A DNA stretch of 64,000 nt, from positions 49,419 through 113,418 of the forward strand of contig NZ_JAHDTF010000038.1 in assembly GCF_018531465.1 (NCBI RefSeq), written 5' to 3'. Each line of letters starts with the position of its first letter. Within the stretch, counting starts at the first letter, position 1. Position numbers and translations under genes: made by a program. Positions 7,833 to 15,829 of the stretch are shown one piece after another. This DNA is from Sphaerisporangium fuscum. Lineage in GTDB: Bacteria > Actinomycetota > Actinomycetes > Streptosporangiales > Streptosporangiaceae. The notes beneath the pieces were generated by a model. That model was not told where the DNA came from and searched no databases. It was given only the letters and a program-made list of their open reading frames with translations.

Positions 7833-9017
7833 CTACCGGTCGTGGTCGTACTCTGCCGCCGCGAGCCGGTAGCGCTCCTTCTCCTCGGCGAAGTCGGGTG
7901 CGTCGGCGGGGTTCCGATCGCCCGGGGAGAAGGCTCTGTCGAGTCCCTCCGTGCCGCTCGCGGTGGCCTCGGCCGAGCGGGGCATCATGACCTGTTCGTA
8001 GGCGAGGACCGCCTCGTCCAGGGTGTCGTGGCGGGCGATGGCCAGAGCCAGTTCGGCGCCGTCGAGCATGGCGAGGTTGGCGCCCAGCCCGCCGAACGGC
8101 GACATCAGGTGGGCGGCGTCGCCGAGCAGGGTGACGCCGGGAGTGTGGGGCCAGGTGTGCTTGGGCGGCAGCACGTACAGCGGACGGTTGATGTACGGCC
8201 CGTCGTTGTCGGTGATCATGTGGAGCAGGCGCTCGTTCCAGCCGGCGAACCGTTCCAGCAGCGCCGCCCGCACCGCCGCCATGTCCTCCAGGTCGACGTC
8301 GGCGGCGCGATACCAGTCCGCCTCGACGCGCATGCCGATGTAGACGCGCACGTGGTGGCCGCTGTTGCGCTGCCCGATGAGCCCCTTGTTGTCGCCGGTG
8401 GCGAAGACCATCCCGTCGCCCACCAGCTCGGCCACGACGGGGTGCGCGGTGTCGACGTCGTCGAAGTGGGCCTCCACGAACGTCACTCCGGTGTAGACGG
8501 GGGTGGCGTCGCTCACCAGCGGTCGTACACGTGACCGGGCGCCGTCGGCGCCGATGACGAGGTCGACGACGGCGCTGGTGCCGTTGCCGAAGGTGAGCAG
8601 GTGGGTGCCGTCGCCGTTGGAGGTCGCGGTGGTCAGGGTGTGGCCCCAGCGGATGGTGCCGGGCTTGAGGGAACCCGCCAGCAGGGAGCGGAGCTGGCCG
8701 CGGTCGATCTCCGGGGCGCCGTCCTCGCCGTCATCGGGTCTGTAGTCGACCAGGACGTCGCCGTGTGGGGTGAGGCTTCGGTGCGCCTGCCCTTCGGGGC
8801 GGGACAGCGCGAAGAACTCGTCGAGCAGTCCGGCTTCCCGCAGTGCGATCTGCCCGTTGTCGGCATGCATGTCGAGTGCGCCGCCCTGGTCACGGACGTC
8901 GAGGGAGGCGTCGCGGTCGTGGACGGTGACGTCGACGCCGTGCCGTTGCAGGACGCGGGCGCAGGTCAGGCCGCCGGGGCCGGCGCCGATCACGGCGATG
9001 CGAGGGGTGGTGTTCAT
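7833..9017 (-). CDS. FAD-dependent monooxygenase, TetX-like
   Basis: 394-residue class A flavoprotein monooxygenase. The Rossmann motif GAGPGGLTCARVLQRHG starts at residue 11, the DG motif is GADGARSRVRP, and the GD motif LLGDAAHLMSPFGGLGAN begins near residue 297. The overall pattern, including GGALDMHADNGQ, resembles the TetX/tetracycline-destructase branch, but drug inactivation cannot be inferred from sequence. GGAG precedes the ATG. A TetR gene is divergent, with a palindrome between the starts, so inducible expression is likely. It converges on the PhzF gene. Confidence 0.88.
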   Translation of the reverse strand: MNTTPRIAVIGAGPGGLTCARVLQRHGVDVTVHDRDASLDVRDQGGALDMHADNGQIALREAGLLDEFFALSRPEGQAHRSLTPHGDVLVDYRPDDGEDGAPEIDRGQLRSLLAGSLKPGTIRWGHTLTTATSNGDGTHLLTFGNGTSAVVDLVIGADGARSRVRPLVSDATPVYTGVTFVEAHFDDVDTAHPVVAELVGDGMVFATGDNKGLIGQRNSGHHVRVYIGMRVEADWYRAADVDLEDMAAVRAALLERFAGWNERLLHMITDNDGPYINRPLYVLPPKHTWPHTPGVTLLGDAAHLMSPFGGLGANLAMLDGAELALAIARHDTLDEAVLAYEQVMMPRSAEATASGTEGLDRAFSPGDRNPADAPDFAEEKERYRLAAAEYDHDR

Positions 9018-9064
9018 GAACGCTCCTTCAGAGAGGTCTGACGCCCTCCAAGGAGAGCAGACTC

Positions 9065-9096
9065 ACTCCAAAAGTGCAACAGTCAACTTTTTGAGT
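9065..9096. promoter_or_regulatory. Palindromic operator between TetX-like and TetR genes
   Basis: Arms ACTCCAAAAGT (9065-9075) and ACTTTTTGAGT (9086-9096) are inverted copies with one mismatch, separated by ten bases. The site lies 48 bases from the monooxygenase start and 27 from the regulator start. A possible -10 box TAGACT lies at 9111-9116, so close to the TetR ATG at 9123 that its mRNA may be nearly leaderless. Confidence 0.6.
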
Positions 9097-9122
9097 GGAC
9101 AACCTTGGAGTAGACTTCCCGT

Positions 9123-9710
9123 ATGACGGAGACACTCGGGCGTCGTGAACGCAAGAAGGCCGCCACACGGGAGGCCCTGGCCGACGCGGCGCTGCGACTG
9201 TTCCTGGAACGCGGGTACGACCAGGTGAGCGTGAAGGACGTCGCCGACGCCGCCGACGTCTCGACCACGACCCTCTTCAAGTACTTCCCGTGCAAGGAGG
9301 CGCTCGTCTTCGACAAGGACGCCGACCGGGAGGCCGCCCTGGTCGCCGCCGTACGCGACCGTCCCGCAGGTCAGTCCGTACCCGAGGCCCTGCGCGCACA
9401 CGTCCTGCGCAGCCGCGAACTGTCCCCCAGCGGCGATCCGCGCTTCCCCGACTTCCTCCGCATGACCCAGGAGACGCCGGCCCTGCTCGAGTACTCCCAG
9501 CGCATGTGGCTACGCCACGAGACGGCCCTGGCCCACGCCATCGCCGCCGCCGCCGGCGCCCCCGCCGACGATCCCGTCTGCGCCGCCCTGTCCCGCTTCG
9601 CGCTCGAAACGATCCGCCTCGCCCACGACCACGACGACCCCGAGCAGGCGATCCACCGCATCTTCGACCTGCTGGAACAGGGCTGGAACCGCACGATGGG
9701 CACGCGCTGA
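9123..9710 (+). CDS. TetR-family transcriptional regulator
   Basis: 195 residues. The N-terminus TLGRRERKKAATREALADAA followed by VSVKDVADAADVSTTTLFKY is a complete TetR helix-turn-helix (about residues 10-58). The C-terminal half is helical and unassigned. It is divergent from the TetX-like monooxygenase and probably represses it and itself through the palindrome at 9065-9096. The ATG at 9123 fits the usual TetR N-terminal length. Confidence 0.88.
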   Translation: MTETLGRRERKKAATREALADAALRLFLERGYDQVSVKDVADAADVSTTTLFKYFPCKEALVFDKDADREAALVAAVRDRPAGQSVPEALRAHVLRSRELSPSGDPRFPDFLRMTQETPALLEYSQRMWLRHETALAHAIAAAAGAPADDPVCAALSRFALETIRLAHDHDDPEQAIHRIFDLLEQGWNRTMGTR

Positions 9711-9944
9711 CACATCTGACGAGGCCGAAAACCGTACCGACGAGAGCCGAGGCGCGGTGACAAAGGCCGTGTTCGGGGCGACAGGGGCCGAGGGCGGCGG
9801 GGAGGGTCGGGGGCGCGGCGGCGAGGGGCGGGTTCGGGGGTGACGAGGGCTGGGTTCGCGGCCACGTCGGCACCGGGGAGACCTGACAGTGGCGGCCCCG
9901 TCCCCGCTCTTCCCGGCTCACGGGCGATGCGTTAGGTTCTCGGC

Positions 9945-10637
9945 ATGAATCCCGACGCCTATCTCCTCCACCTGCGTCGCGAGCTCGATGCGTTCCGCAC
10001 CTGCCTCGACGGCGACCTGTCCGCGCCCGTGGTGCACTGCGGCGACTGGACGTTGCGCGACCTCGCCGGGCACCTGGGGGGCGGCAATCTGTGGGCGGCG
10101 AGAGCGGTGACCGAGCGGCGGGGCGACTACCAGCGTCCCGAGCCACCGCAAGATGGGGCAGAGCTCAGGCGATGGTACGAGGAAGCGGCCGAGACCCTGC
10201 TGGACGCTCTCGACACCGATCCTTCCACCGAGGCCTGGACGTTCTGGCCGCCGCATACGGTCGGCTTCTGGCAGCGGCGGCGGTGCCAGGAGACACTCAT
10301 CCACCTCTGGGACGCCGAGAACGCGCTCGGTGAACCGCGTCCCTTCGACCTGGAGCTGGCCGCGGACGGGGTCGCCGAGGTGTTCGACACCATGGCGCCC
10401 CGCCAGGTCGCCCGCGGCCGTTCGGCCCCGCCCGCGCACGCGATCCGCCTGCACGCCACCGACGCCGGCACCTCGTGGACGTACGGCCCCGGCGACCCGG
10501 TCGCGGAGATCGAGGCGACGGCGGAGACTCTGCTATTGATGCTGTGGGGCCGCATCCCGAGCACCGACCCGGAGATCGCCTGGTCCGGCGACCAAGAAGC
10601 CGCCCAGAAAACACTCAACGGCCCCCTGACTCCCTGA
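9945..10637 (+). CDS. Maleylpyruvate isomerase N-terminal / DinB-like family protein
   Basis: 230 residues. The N-terminal four-helix bundle has VVHCGDWTLRDLAGHLGGGN, where conserved His bases (near 26 and 41) together with a later HLWDAE motif (HxxxE type) form the likely divalent metal site of mycothiol-dependent maleylpyruvate isomerase and DinB relatives. The C-terminal part is the MDMPI_C-type lobe. Such proteins may use mycothiol; the specific reaction is unknown. It stands alone, followed by a repeat-rich non-coding stretch. Confidence 0.8.
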   Translation: MNPDAYLLHLRRELDAFRTCLDGDLSAPVVHCGDWTLRDLAGHLGGGNLWAARAVTERRGDYQRPEPPQDGAELRRWYEEAAETLLDALDTDPSTEAWTFWPPHTVGFWQRRRCQETLIHLWDAENALGEPRPFDLELAADGVAEVFDTMAPRQVARGRSAPPAHAIRLHATDAGTSWTYGPGDPVAEIEATAETLLLMLWGRIPSTDPEIAWSGDQEAAQKTLNGPLTP

Positions 10638-10657
10638 TCCACCTCTTCGCGTCCCCA

Positions 10658-10830
10658 CCCCGGGGTGGCTTCCGCTGTCGTGCCTGCCTCGGGGTGGCTT
10701 TCGCTGTCGTACCTGCCTCGGGATGGCTTTCGTGTCGTGCCTGCCTCGGGATGACTTCCGTGCCGTTCCCGTCTCGGGTGGCTTTTCTGCGGGTCCCCGT
10801 CTCGGGGTGGCTTTTCCGCGGGTTCTCGCT
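10658..10830. repeat. Tandem array of about six degenerate 28-29 bp units
   Basis: Units built on CTCGGGGTGGCTTTC start near 10660, 10689, 10718, 10745, 10773 and 10801, with spacing of about 28 bases. The units are contiguous and imperfect, unlike CRISPR repeats. They begin 20 bases after a gene stop and run into a larger duplicated block. Confidence 0.75.
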
Positions 10831-11113
10831 TTGGGCGGGGTTCAATCGGCGCCGCGGCGGCGAGTCGGGGTACGGCGATCTCGGCGCCGCCGTACGGCGG
10901 GAGACCGGTCGAACCCTGATGCCGTCGCAGACGGGGCCGGGAATCTCCCGTGTCGTGGCTGCCTCGGGGTGGCTTTTCCGAGGGTCTCCGCTTTGGGCGG
11001 GGTTCAATCGGCGCCGCGACGGCGAGTCGGGGCACGGCGATCTCGGCGCCGCCGTACGGTGGGGGACCGGTCGAACCCCGATGCCGTCGCAGAGGGGACA
11101 GGGAATCTCCCGT
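10801..11113. repeat. Two direct copies of a 151-bp block
   Basis: Copies at 10801-10952 and 10963-11113 share most positions, including GGGCGGGGTTCAATCGGCGC and the palindromic core GGCGCCGCCGTACGG. The core is also found at 13085-13111 (inverted) and 31092-31118. No plausible protein is encoded. The whole gap 10638-11207 is repeat DNA; no other feature was seen in it. Confidence 0.8.
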
Positions 11114-11207
11114 GCAGTTGTTTCTTCTCCGTTGCCGGTCGCCTCTCCGCCGGCTGTGCTCCCTTTCCTTCTCCCGCCGGGTGGTCAAGGGAACGGGAAG
11201 CCCTCTC

Positions 11208-11732
11208 TCACTCCAAGGGAGGAATCGCTGCGAACGGCCCGTCGATGAACGGCTCCGGAAACGATGCGGGGGTGAAGCTCTCGGTCAGGCGCTCCTCGTA
11301 AGAGGGAGGGGCGGCTGGGATCTCACACCAGACGGTCCTGCCGGGGCCATCCGGGTTGGCGTGGAAGCCCCAACGGCCCTCGGACAGCATGTCGATGATG
11401 GCCAACCCCCGGCCGCCCTCCGCAAGCAGCGACACCGGGTCGACCTTGAGCTGCGGGTTCACGGCAGCGAGCCCCCTGTCGGTGACCTCGACGCGCACCT
11501 GATCGCCGCATGACGACAGCCGCAGGACCAGCGGCTCAGCTTCGGACGTCCCGGCGCTCACGCCGTGCCGGGCGTGCCGGACGCCGTTGGTGACCAGCTC
11601 CGAGACGGCCAGTCGTACCGGTTCGTACGCCCGGTGCTCGGCCCCGAGCCAGTCGCGGACCTCGGCGCGGGCGCGCGCGGCGGACTCGGGAGTGCTGGGC
11701 AGTAAGACCTCTTTGAGGGTATCCGGCGCCAT
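11208..11732 (-). CDS. ATP-binding protein, anti-sigma-factor-type serine kinase (HATPase_c)
   Basis: 174-residue GHKL-fold protein of the RsbW/SpoIIAB-like class common in actinomycetes. The N box LAVSELVTNGVRHA places Glu45 and Asn49. The G1 box is VTDRGLA and the G2 box GGRGLAIID. These proteins bind ATP and often hold sigma factors or phosphorylate anti-anti-sigma proteins. It is divergent from the XRE-DUF5753/DUF397 pair, the same trio seen at whiJ/abaA-like loci of Streptomyces, which points to developmental or stress signalling (inference). Confidence 0.85.
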   Translation of the reverse strand: MAPDTLKEVLLPSTPESAARARAEVRDWLGAEHRAYEPVRLAVSELVTNGVRHARHGVSAGTSEAEPLVLRLSSCGDQVRVEVTDRGLAAVNPQLKVDPVSLLAEGGRGLAIIDMLSEGRWGFHANPDGPGRTVWCEIPAAPPSYEERLTESFTPASFPEPFIDGPFAAIPPLE

Positions 11733-11965
11733 TGATATGCCTTTCCCGGTCGCTTCCGGCTGAATTGCTGTCCCACTCGGCCAGCCGGCCGAGGTGCCGC
11801 CGTGGGCATGACGCGGCCCTCACACGGTGACAAACAAACAAGGGTCTTAATGCCGCTTCGGTGTTCGCAATGCATTCACAATCGCGTGAACTATCTCGTC
11901 CGACCTTGCGAATTGCCTGATGATGGGCTCGACGTGGCGCTCGGCGGCGAGAGAGGAGCTCGGAC

Positions 11966-12802
11966 GTGAATGTCCCCCTGGAGCCGGATCCGTCCATATC
12001 CCCGCGTATCCAGTTCGGTACAGAGCTACGTAAATTCCGACTTTCCGCTGGATTCACGCAGAAGAAACTCTGCGACGCCGTCCACCTGTCGGTCAGCCAG
12101 TTGAGCATGATCGAGAACGGCCACCGGTCGCCGTCCCCGGAACTGGCTCAGCAGGTGGACGAAGCCCTCGGGCTCGGCACGGCCCTCACCGGCCTCCTCG
12201 ACCGCCTGAACCGCGCAGCGGCCCAGCTTCCACTCTGGTTCCGCCCGTGGTTGGACTTCGAACGAGAAGCCGAGGTACTGCACATCTGGGAACTCGCCAT
12301 AGTCCCTGGTCTTCTACAGACGGAAGAGTATGCACGAGCCCTCATCGCCAACGAGCCTGGAGTCACGGCAGAGCAGGTCGAAGAGCGCGTAGCGGCTCGG
12401 CTGGAGCGTCAGAAAATTCTCCAGAGGCCGAAGCCACCACTGCTGTGCGTGGTGTTGGACGAGAGCGTGCTGCATCGTCCGGTAGGCAATCCGGAGACGA
12501 TGAGGATCCAGCTCGATCACCTTCTGCAGATCGCGCAGAACTCCTGGATCTCGCTGCAGGTCCTGCCTTACTCGGCATATGGCACCGTCGGTCTTCTCGG
12601 TAGCTTTATGGTTGCTGAACTACCGGACGGAGCACCACCCGTCGCTTACATCGACTCTCAGAGCACAGAGGATCGAGTAAGTGATCGGCCTGAAGAGGTC
12701 AAAAGGTTAGTATTCAGGCATGGCGTGATACGGGCAGATGCCTTGTCCCAGCGCGCGTCACTCGGCCTGATCAAGGAGACGATGCAGAGATGGACGACGT
12801 GA
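11966..12802 (+). CDS. XRE-family regulator with DUF5753 (WhiJ-like)
   Basis: 278 residues. The N-terminal helix-turn-helix (about 15-60) contains LRKFRLSAGFTQKKLCDAVH and LSVSQLSMIENG. DUF5753 occupies about 85-270 and includes the family signature IWELAIVPGLLQTEEYARAL. A rare TTA leucine codon lies in frame at 12707-12709, so translation may need the UUA-reading tRNA, as for bldA-dependent genes. It overlaps the DUF397 gene by 13 bases. In Streptomyces such pairs act as DNA-binding partner and small modulator. Confidence 0.9.
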   Translation: MNVPLEPDPSISPRIQFGTELRKFRLSAGFTQKKLCDAVHLSVSQLSMIENGHRSPSPELAQQVDEALGLGTALTGLLDRLNRAAAQLPLWFRPWLDFEREAEVLHIWELAIVPGLLQTEEYARALIANEPGVTAEQVEERVAARLERQKILQRPKPPLLCVVLDESVLHRPVGNPETMRIQLDHLLQIAQNSWISLQVLPYSAYGTVGLLGSFMVAELPDGAPPVAYIDSQSTEDRVSDRPEEVKRLVFRHGVIRADALSQRASLGLIKETMQRWTT

Positions 12803-13002
12803 CTAACGAACTTGAGGCCGCCCATTGGCGCAAGTCGAGCTTTTCTGGCGGCGATGGAAGCAACTGCGTCGAGGTGGCCCACCTGTCGCGTGGACGTCGA
12901 GCGGTACGTGACAGCAAGGACCACAGCATCCCGGCCCTGACTTTCTCCGACAGGGAGTGGACTGTCTTTCTGGAGACCGTGAAGACCAGCCGCTTCGCCT
13001 GA
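12790..13002 (+). CDS. DUF397 domain protein
   Basis: 70-residue protein made of a single DUF397: WRKSSFSGGDGSNCVEVA at about residues 13-30, then VRDSKD and FSDREWTVFLETVK. DUF397 proteins are encoded beside XRE-DUF5753 regulators and are thought to modulate them (known of the family). It overlaps the upstream regulator by 13 bases, so the two are translationally coupled. A strong hairpin follows 22 bases after the stop. Confidence 0.9.
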   Translation: MDDVTNELEAAHWRKSSFSGGDGSNCVEVAHLSRGRRAVRDSKDHSIPALTFSDREWTVFLETVKTSRFA

Positions 13003-13023
13003 GCCGTCCGATCAGAGCACGTT

Positions 13024-13053
13024 GAAGCCCTCCGGGACCTCCCGGAGGGCTTC
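13024..13053 (+). terminator. Strong hairpin terminator after the DUF397 gene
   Basis: Arms GAAGCCCTCCGGG (13024-13036) and CCCGGAGGGCTTC (13041-13053) pair perfectly over 13 bp with loop ACCT. It lies 22 bases past the DUF397 stop. No T tract follows. Confidence 0.8.
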
Positions 13054-13364
13054 CTGCGCTTTCCGCCAAGGCGCACCGGGCGGGCCGCCGTACAGCGGCG
13101 CCGATTTCGCCGTAGCGCCGTCTCGCCGTCGCGGCGCCGGGTCAGGGGTTGGCTGGTCGGGAGGTGTGGGGCTGGTTGGGCGCGGAGGGTGTGGGGTTGG
13201 CTGGGCGGGAGGTGCGGGACAGGCTGGCGCGGAGGGTGTGGGCTGGCTGGGCGCGCGCGGAGGGTGCCGGGCCAGCAGGAAGGCCGTAGCCCGCTGCTTC
13301 ACGCACCACCACTCCCGCCTGATGACAGATTCCCTGCAAGATCTTCTGTCGCCCCGACAGAGTA
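13054..13364. repeat. Non-coding stretch with inverted dispersed element and G-rich degenerate repeats
   Basis: 13085-13111 is an inverted copy of the dispersed palindromic element found at 10874, 11036 and 31092. From 13143 to about 13275 the plus strand consists of short degenerate units built on GGTTGGCTGGGCG and GGAGGGTGTGGG. Long open frames crossing it on both strands are Pro/Ser or Gly-rich artefacts of this composition. Confidence 0.6.
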
Positions 13365-13376
13365 GTGTTCGCTTTC

Positions 13377-14813
13377 ATGTCTCGGCGATCATTGGTGCTC
13401 TGGGTGATGGCGTTGCTCACCGCTTCGGCACCCGCCGTCTCCTACCTGGTGGCGTCCCTTTACGGGAGTTACAGCAGCCAGAGCTATGTGTGGTGGGGGT
13501 TCTCCGGTCAGTGTCCAGGCCGTCAGGTGTACGACCTGATCGAATACCCGGAAAGGACGCTCGTCGACTTCCCTCTCTTCTCGTACGGGGGAGCGCCGCT
13601 GATCCTTTTGGGGTTCGCGGGTTGGTGTCTGGGTGTCCGGAAGGGACATGTCAGGGCCGCCAAGGTCGTCGCCCGCTCCGTCGCCGCCGTACCACTTCTC
13701 CTCCACCTCCCTGAACCCCTGCTGTTCACCCTCGACTCGGCCATCGATTCGGCGTGCTCAAACGCGTGGGGGCCGCCGGAGATCATGGACCAGAACGTCG
13801 CGATGGGTCTCTACTACCTGATCCCCTCGCTTCTGGTGCTGCTCGCCGTCCGTACTCCGCGGCCTCCGGCGTACGTGCGGCGCGGCCCTCTCGTCCGTAC
13901 GCTGCTCGCCGCCCTGACGGTCATGGTGACCGTTCTCTTCGCGGTGGAGTCCGTTCCGCCCGGCAGGGTGAGCAGCGAAGAGGAGCTCGACTGTGCAGGG
14001 TTCGGGGACGGTACGGTCACCGGGCTGAGCAAGGCGGAGAAGATTTTCCTGTGCGACGTCCGAGGTTACGGCTTCTCTCGCGGGCAAGGAGAGGTCCCTG
14101 GATGGAGCGAGGTTTCCGACCATGAGGTGCTGGCCCAGGGGCACCAGCTGTGCGATCTGGCCGTACAGCATGGGGGCGATGTGAACGCGCCCGCCGTCCA
14201 GCAGGCGCCGCAGGCGTCGTTGACCCAGGTGCTGGCGGGCCTGTGTCCCGCGGTCGCTGAGGCACGGAAGGCCGAGGATCGGCGGCAGGACGAGGAAGAA
14301 AAGGCGTACGTCGCCAAGAAGGAGAAGGACTGCGCGGTGCGTCCGGCACACCAGCCGAAGATCAGGGCGCTACGGCAGAAGCGGGCCACGATGTGGACCG
14401 AGTTCTGGACCATCGACGGGTGGGACGAGGGCTACGAGGGAACCGTTCCCGAACTGGTCAAGAATCTGGTCGGGAGTGAGCGGGGCGCTCTGAGCATCTG
14501 GGCGGCCGACGAGATCGGGCAGGCGTGCGTGACCGTGGAGGCCTACTCCAGGCGGCCACCGCTGGAGATCAAGGGCTGGGAAGAGGTGGTCGAGGTCGGC
14601 TACGAGAGCCCGAGCGGTTCTCTGACGCTGGTCGACGGTCGCGGAAAACGTCTGCCCGGCCTCACGCCTGCCGGACCGGGGCTCTACCGGGTGCGGGTGC
14701 ACCTACGGGGCCGGAAGCTCGTCGAGCAGAGGATCCACCCTCCGGACGGCGCCGTCCAACTACTGATCATGGTGTTCCCCGGCGGCGAGAAAGCGCCGGT
14801 CGTCTACAGGTGA
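13377..14813 (+). CDS. Multi-pass membrane protein of unknown function with large C-terminal domain
   Basis: 478 residues from the ATG at 13377; a GTG four codons earlier is possible and neither has a clear ribosome site. About five hydrophobic segments lie in the first 200 residues, for example LVLWVMALLTASAPAVSYL, PLILLGFAGWCLGV, MGLYYLIPSLLVLLAV and LLAALTVMVTVLFAV. A hydrophilic C-terminal region of about 280 residues follows, probably outside the membrane. It includes a charged stretch (EARKAEDRRQDEEEKAYVAK) that may be a coiled coil and a beta-rich end. No family was recognised. It stands between the whiJ-like set and a secreted protein. Confidence 0.65.
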   Translation: MSRRSLVLWVMALLTASAPAVSYLVASLYGSYSSQSYVWWGFSGQCPGRQVYDLIEYPERTLVDFPLFSYGGAPLILLGFAGWCLGVRKGHVRAAKVVARSVAAVPLLLHLPEPLLFTLDSAIDSACSNAWGPPEIMDQNVAMGLYYLIPSLLVLLAVRTPRPPAYVRRGPLVRTLLAALTVMVTVLFAVESVPPGRVSSEEELDCAGFGDGTVTGLSKAEKIFLCDVRGYGFSRGQGEVPGWSEVSDHEVLAQGHQLCDLAVQHGGDVNAPAVQQAPQASLTQVLAGLCPAVAEARKAEDRRQDEEEKAYVAKKEKDCAVRPAHQPKIRALRQKRATMWTEFWTIDGWDEGYEGTVPELVKNLVGSERGALSIWAADEIGQACVTVEAYSRRPPLEIKGWEEVVEVGYESPSGSLTLVDGRGKRLPGLTPAGPGLYRVRVHLRGRKLVEQRIHPPDGAVQLLIMVFPGGEKAPVVYR

Positions 14814-15009
14814 GGCCGAGTCGATGAGTGGCGGGGCCGGAGTCTTCGGTACAGGTGCCGTCGGTCGGCGCCGCCCACTCGGTTGTCTCGCCGTCGGCAC
14901 ACGTGCCGCCGGCGGGCGCTGCCCATTCGAATCGCATGTCTTCGGCCGCGGAGTCCTACTGCCGTCCGGGCCGGTCGCCGTCGCGGACGGCGGCGACCGG
15001 CCCTGCTTC

Positions 15010-15597
15010 CTACCGGCCGCCGCCGTTGGGAAGTCCCCTGTCCGGAGTGGAATCGCGGCGGGGTGAGGCGGGGCAGACCTGCTTGATGCCGTGCGCCTGA
15101 TCGCGGCCCCAGCCGAGCCGCACCGGATAGGACTGGCCGTTGTCGTCCCCGAAGGAGATCCTCTTCACGTTGGTTCCCGAGCCGATGAACTGGAATCCGT
15201 TCACGGGGTCTTCGTTGAAGCGAGTCCTTCTGACGGTTCCGGAGCGGCTGTCGCCGCTCTGCCAGGTGAACGCCAGCACGCCGTCGGCGTACCCGTTCGG
15301 GACATAGAAGTAGAAATCGCAGGGGCCGTACGCGTCCACTGTCACGTAGCCGACCTCCACGCACCGGTAGTTCTTGTTGGCGTAGGTCCAGGTGATGGGG
15401 GCGGCGTCCCTGCTTCTGTCCATGGTGTCGAACGTCTGGCCGTCGTTCAGGCACCGGGAGGTGTTGTTCTCCAGCACCCGCACGTTCGGCTTGAGATCGT
15501 GCACGGTCGTCTGGCTCGCGCCGGCCGGCGTCGAGGGGAGCAGGGGCAGGAGGGCGGCCGGAGCTAGTGCTGCCAACCACTGCCTGTACTTGATCAT
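15010..15597 (-). CDS. Secreted protein of unknown function
   Basis: 195 residues. The signal peptide MIKYRQWLAALAPAALLPLL plus PSTPAGAS has a likely cut after AGAS. The mature part of about 167 residues has four or more cysteines (SRCLND, NYRCVEVG, GPCDFYFY, KQVCPA) and aromatic beta-rich sequence, suggesting a small disulfide-bonded extracellular domain. GAGGAG lies eight bases before the ATG at 15597, which decides this start over MRSRAM five codons upstream. Divergent from the XRE-DUF2690 membrane protein. No family was recognised. Confidence 0.7.
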   Translation of the reverse strand: MIKYRQWLAALAPAALLPLLPSTPAGASQTTVHDLKPNVRVLENNTSRCLNDGQTFDTMDRSRDAAPITWTYANKNYRCVEVGYVTVDAYGPCDFYFYVPNGYADGVLAFTWQSGDSRSGTVRRTRFNEDPVNGFQFIGSGTNVKRISFGDDNGQSYPVRLGWGRDQAHGIKQVCPASPRRDSTPDRGLPNGGGR

Positions 15598-15768
15598 GGC
15601 TCGACTCCTCATCGGAAGGGCTGGACGGCCCTGGCGAGGCCCCGCGTCGCCAGGCGCTACGACAGGAGGATCGACCTCGTGAGGCCCCCGGATCCAGGCC
15701 ACCGGCGTTTCGATGAGTAATGCGCGAACAACCCGCCGCGGGCAGCCTCGTTATCCGTGGCGTAAGGG

Positions 15769-15796
15769 TTGACGTGGCCGAACAACACCGAACAAT
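15769..15796 (+). promoter_or_regulatory. Possible promoter of the XRE-DUF2690 gene
   Basis: TTGACG (15769-15774) is followed after 16 bases by AACAAT (15791-15796), about 33 bases before the GTG start at 15830. The -35 box is good and the -10 box matches four of six. Direct repeats GAACAA overlap the -10 area. Confidence 0.35.
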
Positions 15797-15829
15797 CGAA
15801 AAGGATCACCGGGCCGTCTGGAGGGTGCC

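Noticed and set aside
3745..9710. Biosynthetic gene cluster for an antibiotic
   Set aside because: Genes resemble tailoring or resistance enzymes, but no core synthase is present and scars show unrelated insertions.
10660..10830. Possible CRISPR array
   Set aside because: Units are contiguous and degenerate with no constant repeat/variable spacer pattern, and no cas gene is present.
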